Assembly: GCA_027024225.1 (NCBI GenBank)
Contig: JALVSR010000042.1
Coordinates: 1-43,661 of the forward strand
Reading direction: 5' to 3'
DNA: 43,661 nucleotides
Source: Hyphomicrobiales bacterium
GTDB lineage: Bacteria; Pseudomonadota; Alphaproteobacteria; Rhizobiales; Aestuariivirgaceae
The position numbers and the translations under genes are program-made. The stretch's first letter is position 1, and each line of letters starts with the position of its first letter. The notes under the pieces were generated by a model, which was given only the letters and a program-made list of their open reading frames with translations, did no database searches and was not told where the DNA came from. Shown piece after piece: positions 21,225-32,151 of the stretch.

Positions 21225-22463
21225 ATGTCTCTTGATCTTGCGCCATCACCATTCGCTCCGGAGCGTTTTCCCGACCTGCCCGCCATCGCCGGCGTGCGGC
21301 TGGCGGTGGCCGAAAGCGGCCTGAAATACGCCGGACGGCCGGATCTGCTGCTGGCCATCCTCGCGCGGGGAACGCAGGCTGCGGGTGTGTTCACCCGGTC
21401 GGCCACGGCCGCCGCGCCCGTATTGCTGTGCCGCGAGTCGCTGCGGACCACCGGTGGCGTGGCCCGGGCGCTGGTGGTGAACGCCGGCAACGCCAACGCC
21501 TTCACCGGCGAGCGGGGCATGGAGACCGCGTGGCAAACGGCGGTGGAGGCCGCAGGCCTGCTGGAGGCCGACCCGGAGGAAGTCATGGTCTGCTCCACCG
21601 GCGTCATCGGCGAGCCGTTCGATGCCAAGGCGCTCACCCGGCACTTCCGCGACATGTTGCACGGGCCCGAGGCCACGTGGGAGCAGGCCGCGCGCGCCAT
21701 CATGACCACGGATACCTATCCGAAGGGCGCGCACGCTGGTGGCCAGGTCGGCGGCAAGCCGTTTCACGTCATCGGCATCGCCAAGGGCTCGGGCATGATC
21801 GCGCCCAACATGGCCACCATGCTGGCCTACGTCTTTACCGATATCGAGGCCCCCGCCGATTTGCTGCAACGGCTGCTGAACGAATGCGTGGCCGATACCT
21901 TCAACTGCATCACGGTGGATGGCGATACCTCCACCAACGACACCGTGCTCGCCTTCGCCACGGGGCAGGGGGAAGCGCGGGTGCGGGAAGACATGCCGGA
22001 AGCGGTGGCGGCCTTTCGCGAAGCGCTGCACGCGGTGTGCCATGACCTGGCCCTGCAAATCGTGAAAGACGGCGAGGGCATCTCCAAGTTCGTCACCATC
22101 CGCGTGAAAAGCGCGCCCGATGCCGCCGCCGCAAGGCGGATCGCCATGAGCATTGCCAATTCGCCGCTGGTGAAAACGGCCATCGCCGGCGAAGACCCCA
22201 ACTGGGGCCGCATCGTCATGGCCGTGGGCAAGGCCGGCGTGGAGGTGGACCAGAAGCGGCTGAAAATCTGGATCGGCGACCAGCTGGTGGCCGAAAACGG
22301 CGCCGTCGCGCCGGATTACGATGAAGCGAAGGCGGCCGAGCACATGAAGGGCCGCGAAATCGACATTGCCGTGAGCGTGGGCGAGGGCGGTGGCGAAATC
22401 ACGGTCTATACTTGCGACCTCACCCACGCCTACATCGACATCAACGCTGACTACCGCAGTTGA
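21225..22463 (+). CDS. argJ: Bifunctional glutamate N-acetyltransferase/amino-acid acetyltransferase ArgJ
   Basis: ALVVNAGNANAFTGERG; KGSGMIAPNMATMLAYVFTD; TSTNDTVLAFATG; GEDPNWGRIVMAVGKAG. Confidence 0.95.
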   Translation: MSLDLAPSPFAPERFPDLPAIAGVRLAVAESGLKYAGRPDLLLAILARGTQAAGVFTRSATAAAPVLLCRESLRTTGGVARALVVNAGNANAFTGERGMETAWQTAVEAAGLLEADPEEVMVCSTGVIGEPFDAKALTRHFRDMLHGPEATWEQAARAIMTTDTYPKGAHAGGQVGGKPFHVIGIAKGSGMIAPNMATMLAYVFTDIEAPADLLQRLLNECVADTFNCITVDGDTSTNDTVLAFATGQGEARVREDMPEAVAAFREALHAVCHDLALQIVKDGEGISKFVTIRVKSAPDAAAARRIAMSIANSPLVKTAIAGEDPNWGRIVMAVGKAGVEVDQKRLKIWIGDQLVAENGAVAPDYDEAKAAEHMKGREIDIAVSVGEGGGEITVYTCDLTHAYIDINADYRS

Positions 22464-22476
22464 ATCAAGTGAAATT

Positions 22477-22540
22477 GCCCTCCCCCATCGAAAGAAAAAG
22501 CGCTGATGAACAAGCGCTTTTTCTTTCGGTGGGGGAGGGC
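22477..22540. terminator. 28-bp-stem hairpin downstream of argJ
   Basis: Arms 22477-22504 and 22513-22540 pair over 28 bp with one G:U wobble; 8-nt loop. The core AAAGAAAAAGCGCT/AGCGCTTTTTCTTT resembles a bidirectional terminator. Confidence 0.75.
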
Positions 22541-22554
22541 GCACCAGCCTTTTC

Positions 22555-22629
22555 CGCTTCCATGTCCATGTCAAGGGCGCGAAAGCACCGCCTTTGGCGG
22601 GTGACCCCCTTGACATGGACATGGAAGCG
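22555..22629. repeat. 75-bp inverted repeat with a perfect 23-bp stem
   Basis: CGCTTCCATGTCCATGTCAAGGG (22555-22577) is the exact reverse complement of CCCTTGACATGGACATGGAAGCG (22607-22629). An internal mini-hairpin is formed by caccgcc/ggcgggtg. Confidence 0.9.
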
Positions 22630-22746
22630 CAACACTCCGGTCGCGTTTCCGCCCCATGGCCTTGACAGCCGGCAGCTGGTGCAACATTTCCCAAGGGCAC
22701 GAAAAACATACACGGACACTCATTATCGCTCAGAGGGGAACCCACC

Positions 22747-24464
<1,718 letters not shown>

Positions 24465-24551
24465 CGGAGTGTGCCGAACCTTCACATCGGCAAGGGGATT
24501 CGTGAAATTTCCACCCCGTTCGTGGGGGAAGGCAAGAAAATTTCGGATAAA

Positions 24552-24583
24552 AAGGCGCCAGCGGGAAAAGCCACTGGCGCCTT
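24552..24583. terminator. Bidirectional terminator hairpin between convergent trxB and the ompA-like gene
   Basis: AAGGCGCCAGCG-ggaaaagc-CACTGGCGCCTT with flanking A/T runs. Confidence 0.7.
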
Positions 24584-24623
24584 CCATGCATCTTGTCGTG
24601 GCTGCCAAGCTTGGCCGAAGGCC

Positions 24624-25310
24624 TCAGCGCGTGCGCGGGCGGATGCGGATTTCCACCCGGCGGTTCAGCGCCCGGCCCTCCGGTGTGCTGTTGTCCGCCA
24701 CCGGGTAACGCTCGCCAAACCCGCGCGCGTCGATGCGCCGCGCATCCACGCCCTGCGAGACGAGGTAGTGCATCACCGCCGCCGCGCGACGCTCGGAAAG
24801 CCGCTGGTTGTATTCTTCCGAGCCGGTGGAGTCCGTATGCCCGGCGATCAGCACATCCGTTTCCGGAAAACCATTCAGCACCGTCGCCACCGCGTTCAGC
24901 GTGCGGTAAAAGCGCGGCTTGATGTCCGCCCGGTCCACGTCGAAGGTGATGTCGGACGGCATCACCAGGCGGATGTCGTTGCCCTCGCGCACGATGCGCA
25001 CGCCGGTGCCCGCCAGCTTCTTGCGCAGCTCGGCCTCCTGCCTGTCCATGTAGGCGCCCACGCCCATGCCGGCGATGGTGCCCAGCGCCGCGCCGATGAG
25101 CGCGCCCTTCTTCGCCCCCTTGCCGGACTTCTTGCTGGCCAGCGCACCCACCAGCGCCCCCGTGGCCGCTCCGGCCACCGCGCCCGCGCCCGCTCCCAGC
25201 AAGGTGTTGGAGGCCTTTTCTTCGCCGGTGTAGGGGTCGGTGGTGCAACCCGCCAGCACCAGCGCGCCGGAAACCCCCAGCGCCAGAACCGTTTTTTTCA
25301 TGGGTTTCAT
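24624..25310 (-). CDS. OmpA-family lipoprotein with glycine-zipper segment (YiaD-like)
   Basis: Lipobox LVLAGCTTD; Gly-zipper GAGAGAVAGAATGALVGAL; OmpA_C motif LIAGHTDSTGSEEYNQRLSERRAAAVMHYLVSQGVDARRIDARGFGERYPVADNSTPEGRALNRRVEIRI. Confidence 0.9.
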   Translation of the reverse strand: MKPMKKTVLALGVSGALVLAGCTTDPYTGEEKASNTLLGAGAGAVAGAATGALVGALASKKSGKGAKKGALIGAALGTIAGMGVGAYMDRQEAELRKKLAGTGVRIVREGNDIRLVMPSDITFDVDRADIKPRFYRTLNAVATVLNGFPETDVLIAGHTDSTGSEEYNQRLSERRAAAVMHYLVSQGVDARRIDARGFGERYPVADNSTPEGRALNRRVEIRIRPRTR

Positions 25311-25432
25311 CCCCTCGGTTTGATTGCTTCGATACGCTGCGTGTTGTGCGCCTGAATGCCCCTTTTTTGCGGCGGATTTATGAACGGAATGTGGGGGCGG
25401 CAGACGACAAGCCGCGTCCGCATACAAGAAAA

Positions 25433-25458
25433 CGGGGCCGGAAAGGCTTCCGGCCCCG
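25433..25458 (-). terminator. Rho-independent terminator downstream of sat
   Basis: Minus strand reads CGGGGCCGGAA-gcct-TTCCGGCCCCG followed by TTTTC. Confidence 0.75.
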
Positions 25459-25497
25459 CCTCATGCTGTCGTCCATCTGCTGACCTTGCAGGTGCCC

Positions 25498-26685
25498 TCA
25501 GCTGTTCTTCAGCGAGGCATAGTATTCCTGCAGGATCTTCACCACTTCGGGGCGGGAGAACTCCGGCGGAATATCCTCGCCCGCGGCCAGGCGGCGGCGC
25601 TGCTCGGTGCCGGAAATCAGCACCCGGTCTTCCTTGCCGTGCGGGCAGGTCTTGCCCGAGGCCATGCCCATGCACTTCTTGCAGTAGAAGGTGATGTCCA
25701 CCTTGAACGGCTTGGTCACTAGCGCGCCTTCCCACAGCTCGTCGAAGATGTGCTGCGCGTCGAACGGGCCATAGTAGTCGCCCACGCCGGCATGGTCGCG
25801 GCCCACGATCAGGTGCGAGCAGCCGAAGTTCTGGCGAATGACCGCGTGCAGCAGCGCCTCGCGCGGGCCCGCGTAGCGCATCTCGATGGGATAGCCCGCC
25901 TGAATGACCGTGCCCGGCACGAAGTAGTTGTCGATCATCGCCTGGATGGCCTTGGTGCGGATCTCGGCCGGAATGTCACCGGGCTTGAGCTTGCCCAGCA
26001 CCTGGTGGATGAACACGCCGTCCAGCGTCTCTACCGCCAGCTTGGCCAGATACTCGTGCGAGCGGTGCATGGGGTTGCGCGTCTGGAAGGCCGCCACCTG
26101 CGACCAGCCGCGCTCCAGGAACATGGCGCGCGATTCCGCCGGGCGAATGAACAGGTCCTTGTATTTCTCGGCGTAGATGCCCTCGGAGAGCGCCTTCACC
26201 CGGCCGGCCAGGTTAACGTCCCCCTGGCTCATCACCGACTGCACGCCCGGGTGTTCCGGGTCGGTGGTGCGGAACACGTGCTGGCATTCGAACTCTTTGT
26301 CTTCCTTGCTCAGCTCGTATTTCTCGCTCACTTCCATCACCGCCATGATGGTGCCGGTTTCCGGGTCCACCAGCGCCACCTCTTCGCCCTCGTTGATGGA
26401 ATCGGCGATGTCCTTGTCCACCGGGCAAGTGATGGGAATGGGCCAGAACAGGCCGTTGGACATCTTCATGTCGCGGCACACGCCTTCCCAGTCCTCGCGG
26501 CCCATGAAGCCGGTCAGCGGTGTGTAGGCGCCCATGGCGAACATGGACACGTCCGACACCTCGCGCGAGCGCAACGGCACCTGCTTCAGCGTCTCGGCGT
26601 GCTTCAGCTCGTCATCGCGCTCCAGCTCCGGCAGCAGCAGCGGCATGACTTCATCGGAGCCATGCGGTGGCACCAGTTTCGACAT
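25498..26685 (-). CDS. sat: Sulfate adenylyltransferase, dissimilatory (ATP-generating) type
   Basis: [10 protein letters not shown]...; [62 protein letters not shown] cysteine cluster. Start supported by the MSK position at 26683-26685. Confidence 0.93.
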   Translation of the reverse strand: MSKLVPPHGSDEVMPLLLPELERDDELKHAETLKQVPLRSREVSDVSMFAMGAYTPLTGFMGREDWEGVCRDMKMSNGLFWPIPITCPVDKDIADSINEGEEVALVDPETGTIMAVMEVSEKYELSKEDKEFECQHVFRTTDPEHPGVQSVMSQGDVNLAGRVKALSEGIYAEKYKDLFIRPAESRAMFLERGWSQVAAFQTRNPMHRSHEYLAKLAVETLDGVFIHQVLGKLKPGDIPAEIRTKAIQAMIDNYFVPGTVIQAGYPIEMRYAGPREALLHAVIRQNFGCSHLIVGRDHAGVGDYYGPFDAQHIFDELWEGALVTKPFKVDITFYCKKCMGMASGKTCPHGKEDRVLISGTEQRRRLAAGEDIPPEFSRPEVVKILQEYYASLKNS

Positions 26686-27084
26686 CTGATCGTCTCCCTC
26701 TCTTGCTAGTGGTTCCCGGATGGTGGCCGGGGCTGCCCCCCGCCGTCCCCCTCGGTGTGGTTCCGGTGCGCCGCCCAGCTCATGGGCAAGGGCGCCGGCG
26801 CACCCGGTCGAACAACCAGCCAAAGCCTTTAGCATCCCGCCGCGCCGCTGCAAATGCCAAAAATGCCCCGGCTTAGCTCCCCGCAGGCGCAAGGCACCCC
26901 TGGAAAGGCCGAAAATGCCATTTTGTCCACGCATGCGCGCCGGCGATCCGTCAAAAATGCGGCAGGAAGGGCGCACGAGGCCACTTGCCCGGTGCCCAAA
27001 AGCGGCTGTAACCGCGCATTCCTCAAACGAAACAGGTGCTTGTGGGCCTCATGCGCATATTTCGTGATATTCGCATATGTCCCC

Positions 27085-27113
27085 TTTTCAGCCCCTTGCA
27101 GACATGCTATAGA
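27085..27113 (+). promoter_or_regulatory. Possible sigma70-type promoter for the aprM transcript
   Basis: TTTTCA (27085-27090), 17-bp spacer, TATAGA (27108-27113). Eye-matched only. Confidence 0.35.
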
Positions 27114-27526
27114 CCGCCCCAAGCGTCGGTGTCTTCCCGCCGTGATCCTTGCGATGCAAGGATGTCCCGTGGCGGGCGGACCAGACGCCAAGAGGGAGAA
27201 AACTGCGCCGCCGGAGCGGCGTGGCTGGCAGAGCAGGGTAGCAGGTTTGGGGGGCTGTGCACTTCTCGCAAGGCGCGGCATTCTCCACGCTGGCTTCCCG
27301 TAACGCCGCAAGAAGGGTGCGGATGAAAGTGGCCGACATGCTCCCAGCGGGCGCGGCCACCGGGGTGTCCGCAAGGCCGGTCGCAAACGCTCCGGGCGGA
27401 GAATGAGCAGACCTTTTCAGGCGGGGGGCTTGAGGAATTTCTGGTCAGGGTGGTTGCCAGGGCTGTCATGGTTCCGCAAGTCCCGCACTATCGCCGGCAA
27501 CTGAAAGCTAAGGGGATTCTGTAGCA

Positions 27527-28348
27527 ATGATCACGACCAATCCATTCGCCGGGCTTGCCGAATATGGCATTACGCCGGGCATGATGATGGCGTTCGTCAT
27601 CCTGATGGTTCTGGCGGTGGTGGTGGGCACTGCCCTCGATGTGCTCCACAAGAAGAGCCACAAGTACTTCTTCGAGCATGAGGAGCGGATGAAGAAGCTG
27701 GCCACGCGCGAGCTGAGCTCGGCGGAAAAGACCAGCATGCTGATTCAGACCATCACCAGCGAGGTGCTGACCTCGTCCGAGTTCCACAACCCGAAGCGCC
27801 GCCTCGCGCATCTGCTGAAGATGTACGGCTTCGTGCTGTTCGTTCTGTCCAGCGCCGTGCTCATCTTTGCTTATCCGACCACGGCTGATGCGCCCTTCTG
27901 GGCCTTCCTGTGGCACCTGGGTGCCATCATGGTGGCCATTGGCGGCTACTGGTTCTTCTTCAGCCTGCGCGTGGATGTGCAGTCGGAAGGCAACAAGTGG
28001 TGGAACCTGAAGAAGCGCGACCTGTTCATCGTTTCTCTGCTGGCCACCGTCACCTTCGGCCTGCTGTGGTCGCTGTTTGGCACGGTGGTGCTGTTTGCCC
28101 TGTTCATCATTTCCACCGCGGTACTGTTCGGCTCCGTCTACTGGTCGAAGTTCGCGCACATGTTCTTCAAGCCGGCTGCGGCCTACCAGAAGCGCAAGCT
28201 GATGGCCGACGGTTCGCGCGAGAACCTGCCGCCGTTCTACAAGCGTGCGGAAGTGCTGGATCAGTCCACCATGGACCTGGTGCGCGACATTCCGAAGGAT
28301 CAGAAGTTCGGCCTGTGCATCATGAAGGACGAACCCAAGCATTACTGA
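27527..28348 (+). CDS. aprM: AprM, putative membrane anchor of adenylylsulfate reductase
   Basis: Multi-TM protein directly upstream of aprBA: MITTNPFAGLAEYGITPGMMMAFVILMVLAVVVGTALDVLHKKSHKYFFEH... Confidence 0.85.
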   Translation: MITTNPFAGLAEYGITPGMMMAFVILMVLAVVVGTALDVLHKKSHKYFFEHEERMKKLATRELSSAEKTSMLIQTITSEVLTSSEFHNPKRRLAHLLKMYGFVLFVLSSAVLIFAYPTTADAPFWAFLWHLGAIMVAIGGYWFFFSLRVDVQSEGNKWWNLKKRDLFIVSLLATVTFGLLWSLFGTVVLFALFIISTAVLFGSVYWSKFAHMFFKPAAAYQKRKLMADGSRENLPPFYKRAEVLDQSTMDLVRDIPKDQKFGLCIMKDEPKHY

Positions 28349-28398
28349 TCCTGCCGGATCGGGAACGAGGAAGTTTCATCAAGAGGGGAAGCTGAGAA

Positions 28399-28878
28399 AT
28401 GCCCACTTTTGTCTACATGACCCGGTGCGACGGATGCGGCTACTGCGTCGACATCTGTCCTTCCGACATCATGCACATCGACGACACCTGGCGTCGCGCC
28501 TACAACCTCGAGCCGGACATGTGCTGGGAGTGCTATTCCTGCGTGAAGGCCTGCCCGATGCATGCCATCGACGTGCGCGGTTATGCCGACTTCTGCCCGC
28601 TGGGCCACGCCGTGCGCGTGCACCGCGACGAGGAGGAAGGCATCATCGCCTGGCGCATCAAGTTCCGCAGCGGCCGCATCAAGGACCTGGTGGCGCCGAT
28701 CACCACCAAGCCGTGGGGCAAGTTCATTCCGAACCTCAGGGAGGTGGCGCCGCCCACGGACGAGCAGCGCAAGAGCCAGCTCTTGTTCAATGAACCGAAG
28801 TACATCCGGCTGGACGACGGCGACCTCTACACGCTGGAGTCACAGGGTCTGAAGATGAGGCAGGGAGTTTACTACTGA
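28399..28878 (+). CDS. aprB: Adenylylsulfate reductase beta subunit (two [4Fe-4S])
   Basis: MPTFVYMTRCDGCGYCVDICPSDIMHID...NLEPDMCWECYSCVKACPMHAIDVRGYADF. Confidence 0.97.
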   Translation: MPTFVYMTRCDGCGYCVDICPSDIMHIDDTWRRAYNLEPDMCWECYSCVKACPMHAIDVRGYADFCPLGHAVRVHRDEEEGIIAWRIKFRSGRIKDLVAPITTKPWGKFIPNLREVAPPTDEQRKSQLLFNEPKYIRLDDGDLYTLESQGLKMRQGVYY

Positions 28879-30764
28879 TGGCTTACAAGACTATCGTCGT
28901 CGACAATATCGACATCCTGGTGGTTGGCGCTGGTCTGAGCGGCACGGGTGCTGCGTGGGAGGCGCGCTACTGGGGGCAGGACAAGAAGATCGTCATCGCC
29001 GAGAAGGCGAACATCTATCGCTCCGGCGCCGTGGCCATGGGCCTGTACGCGATCAACTGCTACATGGGCACGCGCTTCGGCGAGAACAACCCCGAGGACC
29101 ACGTGCGCTACGCCCGTAACGACCTGATGGGGATGGTGCGCGAGGACCTTCTGTTCGACATGGCGCGCCACGTGGATTCGGCGGTGCACCAGTTCGAGGA
29201 GTGGGGCCTGCCGCTGATGCGCGACCCGGAGACGGGCAAGTATCAGCGCGAGGGCAAGTGGCAGATCATGATCCACGGCGAATCCTACAAGCCCATCGTG
29301 GCCATGGCCGCCATCAAGTCCGCCGACAAGGTGTACAACCGCATCTGCGTCACGCACCTGCTGATGGACGAGGCGAAGGAGAACCGCGTGGCGGGCGCCG
29401 TGGGCTTCAACGTTCGCACCGGTGACTTCTATGTCTTCAAGTCCAAGACGGTGATCGTGGCCGCCGGCGGCGCATCCATGATCTACAAGCCGCGCTCCAC
29501 TGGCGAAGGTGCGGGCCGCGTGTGGTATGCCCCGTGGTCGTCCGGCTCCGCCTATGGTCTGCTGATTCAGGCGGGCGCGAAGATGACCCAGATGGAAAAC
29601 CGCATCGTGCTGGCCCGCTTCAAGGACGGCTACGGTCCGGTGGGCGCCTACTTCCTGCACCTGAAGACCTACACCCAGAACGCCTATGGTGAGGAATACG
29701 AGTCCCACTGGTACGACGAGCTGAAGAAGATGGTGGGCGAGTATATCGACCACCACCCGGTGCCCACCTGCCTGCGCAACCACGCGCTCATCCGCGAGGT
29801 GCTGGCCGGCCGTGGTCCCATCCACATGGTCACCATGCACTCCTTCCAGGATCCGCACCTGGAGGAGGTGGGCTGGCACAACTTCCTCGGCATGACCGTC
29901 GGCCAGGCGGTGCTGTGGGCGGCCAACGACGTCGATCCGAAGTGCGAGAACCCGGAGCTGACCACCTCCGAGCCGTACGTGATGGGCTCGCACGCCACGG
30001 GTTGCGGCGCCTGGGTGTCCGGCCCGGAAGACGTCTCTCCGCCGGAATACTTCTGGGGCTACAACCGCATGACGACGGTGCATGGCCTGTTCGGCGCCGG
30101 TGACGCCGCCGGCGGCACGCCGCATGCCTTCTCGTCGGGCTCCTTCACCGAGGGTCGCCTGGCCGCGAAGGCCGCCTGCCAGTATATCGACGATGGCAAG
30201 GCCGAGGGCATCGTGGTTTCCGAGCGGCAGATCGAGGAGCTCCGCGAGAAGATCTACAAGCCGCTGGAAAATTACAAGATCTGGCGCAACGAGATCGTTG
30301 CCGGCACGGTCAGCCCGACGGTGCTGCTGCCCAAGCAGGGCCTCATCCGCATGCAGAAGATCATGGACGAATACTGCGGCGGCGTGAGCATGCAGTACAT
30401 GACCAACGAGAGGCTGCTGAACATCGGTCTGATGAAGCTGCAGCTGCTGAAGGAAGACATGGAGATGCTGGCGGCAGCCGACCTGCACGAGCTGCTGCGC
30501 TGTTGGGAGCTGCACCACCGCGTGCTGACCTCCGAGGCGGTGATGCATCACACGCTCTTCCGCAAGGAGACGCGTTGGCCGGGTTACTACTACCGTGGCG
30601 ACCACCTCTACCTCGACGACGAGAACTGGCACGTTCTCACCGTGTCTCGCCGCGATCCGAAGACCGGCGAGTACACCATGGAAAAGGCACCGCTGTATCA
30701 TATCGTCGGCGATGTCGAGGAAGAGTACGAGAAGAAGAAAAAGGCCAAGAAGAAAGCTTCTTGA
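28878..30764 (+). CDS. aprA: Adenylylsulfate reductase alpha subunit (FAD)
   Basis: DILVVGAGLSGTGAAWEARYWG; VAMGLYAINCYMGTRFGENNPEDHVRYARNDLMG; start overlaps the aprB stop (TGATG). Confidence 0.97.
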   Translation: MAYKTIVVDNIDILVVGAGLSGTGAAWEARYWGQDKKIVIAEKANIYRSGAVAMGLYAINCYMGTRFGENNPEDHVRYARNDLMGMVREDLLFDMARHVDSAVHQFEEWGLPLMRDPETGKYQREGKWQIMIHGESYKPIVAMAAIKSADKVYNRICVTHLLMDEAKENRVAGAVGFNVRTGDFYVFKSKTVIVAAGGASMIYKPRSTGEGAGRVWYAPWSSGSAYGLLIQAGAKMTQMENRIVLARFKDGYGPVGAYFLHLKTYTQNAYGEEYESHWYDELKKMVGEYIDHHPVPTCLRNHALIREVLAGRGPIHMVTMHSFQDPHLEEVGWHNFLGMTVGQAVLWAANDVDPKCENPELTTSEPYVMGSHATGCGAWVSGPEDVSPPEYFWGYNRMTTVHGLFGAGDAAGGTPHAFSSGSFTEGRLAAKAACQYIDDGKAEGIVVSERQIEELREKIYKPLENYKIWRNEIVAGTVSPTVLLPKQGLIRMQKIMDEYCGGVSMQYMTNERLLNIGLMKLQLLKEDMEMLAAADLHELLRCWELHHRVLTSEAVMHHTLFRKETRWPGYYYRGDHLYLDDENWHVLTVSRRDPKTGEYTMEKAPLYHIVGDVEEEYEKKKKAKKKAS

Positions 30765-30844
30765 ACCTGAGCGTAGACACGATGATTGCCGGAGGCGCAT
30801 TGGCCGCGCCTCCGGCATGATTTGATTGAAGGGAGTGAGTTGCC

Positions 30845-31264
30845 ATGGCCGACAATGGCAATGTTCGCGATTTGGCCGAAGACATGGTCAGGGCCTCGGA
30901 TCAGGCCGCGCCGACCAACATTACCCAGCTGACGGATGAAGAAATCCGCGAAGTGGCCGACAAGTACTGGGCGCATCTGATCAAGGCCTCCAATGACGGA
31001 AACTATGGCGAATTTGCGCGCTATCTGGCCCGTGAATTCGCTCAGGCCATGAACATGGTGGCCTTCAATCACCAGTATCACAATAGCGAATTGGCCAGGA
31101 ATCTCTCTGAAGATTTCGACTTTCTCGGCATCATTCGCCGCGGCGAGCATGTGACGGTCCTTTACCGCCAGCGATGCAAGGTGAAGGAGGGAGAATGGCT
31201 GGGCCGCCTGGTGCTGGGATTTGAAGACGGCAGGATCAAGATTTTCGGCGCTTCCTTCTTTTGA
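30845..31264 (+). CDS. Uncharacterised 139-aa protein, possibly NTF2/SnoaL-like fold
   Basis: Intact ORF directly downstream of aprA in the same orientation, preceded by a GGGAGTG-type RBS. Helix-rich N-terminal half followed by an alternating-strand C-terminal half (HVTVLYRQRCKVKEGEWLGRLVLGFEDGRIKIFGASFF). Confidence 0.8.
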   Translation: MADNGNVRDLAEDMVRASDQAAPTNITQLTDEEIREVADKYWAHLIKASNDGNYGEFARYLAREFAQAMNMVAFNHQYHNSELARNLSEDFDFLGIIRRGEHVTVLYRQRCKVKEGEWLGRLVLGFEDGRIKIFGASFF

Positions 31265-31294
31265 AGGCCAGGCGCAAGGGCAGGGGCCGGTTCC

Positions 31295-31822
31295 ATGAGT
31301 GAAAACGAAAAGGCCGAGAAGATTTCATACGGCAAGCTGGTAGAGCTGAAATATCGCCTGCTGGACGCCAAGACCGGCCAGGTGTTGAGCGCCGTTGAAT
31401 TTCCGCTCAACTACATTCACGGGCAGAACGAAATTCTCAGTTCCGAGATCATGAAGGAGCTCGAAGGCAAGCGTGCCGGCGAGGTCATCGAGCTGGAGCT
31501 GAATGGCGATGACCTGTTTGGTCCGCGCGATGAGAGCCTGGTCATCATCGAGCGACCGGAAAACGTGCCTGAGGAATACCGCAAGCCCGGCCTGCAGATC
31601 ATGATGCAGAACGAAAAGGGCGATGTGCGTCCCTTTTACGTCACCTACATGGATGACGAGAAGATCATCATAGACGGCAACAGTCCCTTTTCCGGGCGCG
31701 CGCTCAAGTTCGAGCTCGAGATCTTGGGAGTGCGCGAGCCGACCGAAGAGGAAATCGAAGCGGGCGGTATTGTACAGCCCGAGATGGTGAACCTGCCCGG
31801 CAAGAAGGTGCCGTTGAGCTGA
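31295..31822 (+). CDS. SlyD/FKBP-type peptidyl-prolyl isomerase-like protein
   Basis: SlyD-pattern segments GKLVELKYRLLDAKTGQVL, FPLNYIHGQNEILSSEIMKELEGKRAGE and YMDDEKIIIDGNSPFSGRALKFELEILGVREPTEEEIEAGG. No His-rich tail. Confidence 0.8.
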   Translation: MSENEKAEKISYGKLVELKYRLLDAKTGQVLSAVEFPLNYIHGQNEILSSEIMKELEGKRAGEVIELELNGDDLFGPRDESLVIIERPENVPEEYRKPGLQIMMQNEKGDVRPFYVTYMDDEKIIIDGNSPFSGRALKFELEILGVREPTEEEIEAGGIVQPEMVNLPGKKVPLS

Positions 31823-31965
31823 TGTGAGGTTTTTGGGCTGCCATGCCAGGCGGCCAGGCATGAAGTGGGCGATCGGTGCAAAATTTGCCGCTAGCCCGTT
31901 GCAAGCAACCGGCCTTGGCTGGTAAGAGAAACTGGGAAACAAACCACAAGCTGGAGGGAAAGCAC

Positions 31966-32124
31966 ATGGGTAAGCCTGCTGATCCGGCCACCGTGCCGCC
32001 GTGCAAGACTCGTTTCTATGAAACGCGTCCTCTGCCAAAAAACGAGAAGGGCTTCGTGGGCTTCGAAACCATCTGGGAGCCCTGGCACAAGGAAGCCGAG
32101 TATACCGTTCCGGAACGTCCGTAA
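31966..32124 (+). CDS. 52-aa microprotein, uncharacterised
   Basis: MGKPADPATVPPCKTRFYETRPLPKNEKGFVGFETIWEPWHKEAEYTVPERP with strong RBS ctGGAGGGaaagcacATG; a terminator follows its stop. Confidence 0.7.
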   Translation: MGKPADPATVPPCKTRFYETRPLPKNEKGFVGFETIWEPWHKEAEYTVPERP

Positions 32125-32151
32125 TACACATCGGTTCGGGCGATCATGAAG

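Noticed and set aside
26829-27386. 185-aa minus-strand ORF and overlapping plus ORFs between sat and aprM
   Set aside because: Arg/Pro/Ala-rich in every frame, no RBS or domain pattern; treated as non-coding intergenic DNA.
28872-30818. 648-aa minus-strand ORF opposite aprA
   Set aside because: Antisense shadow of aprA; no recognisable motifs.
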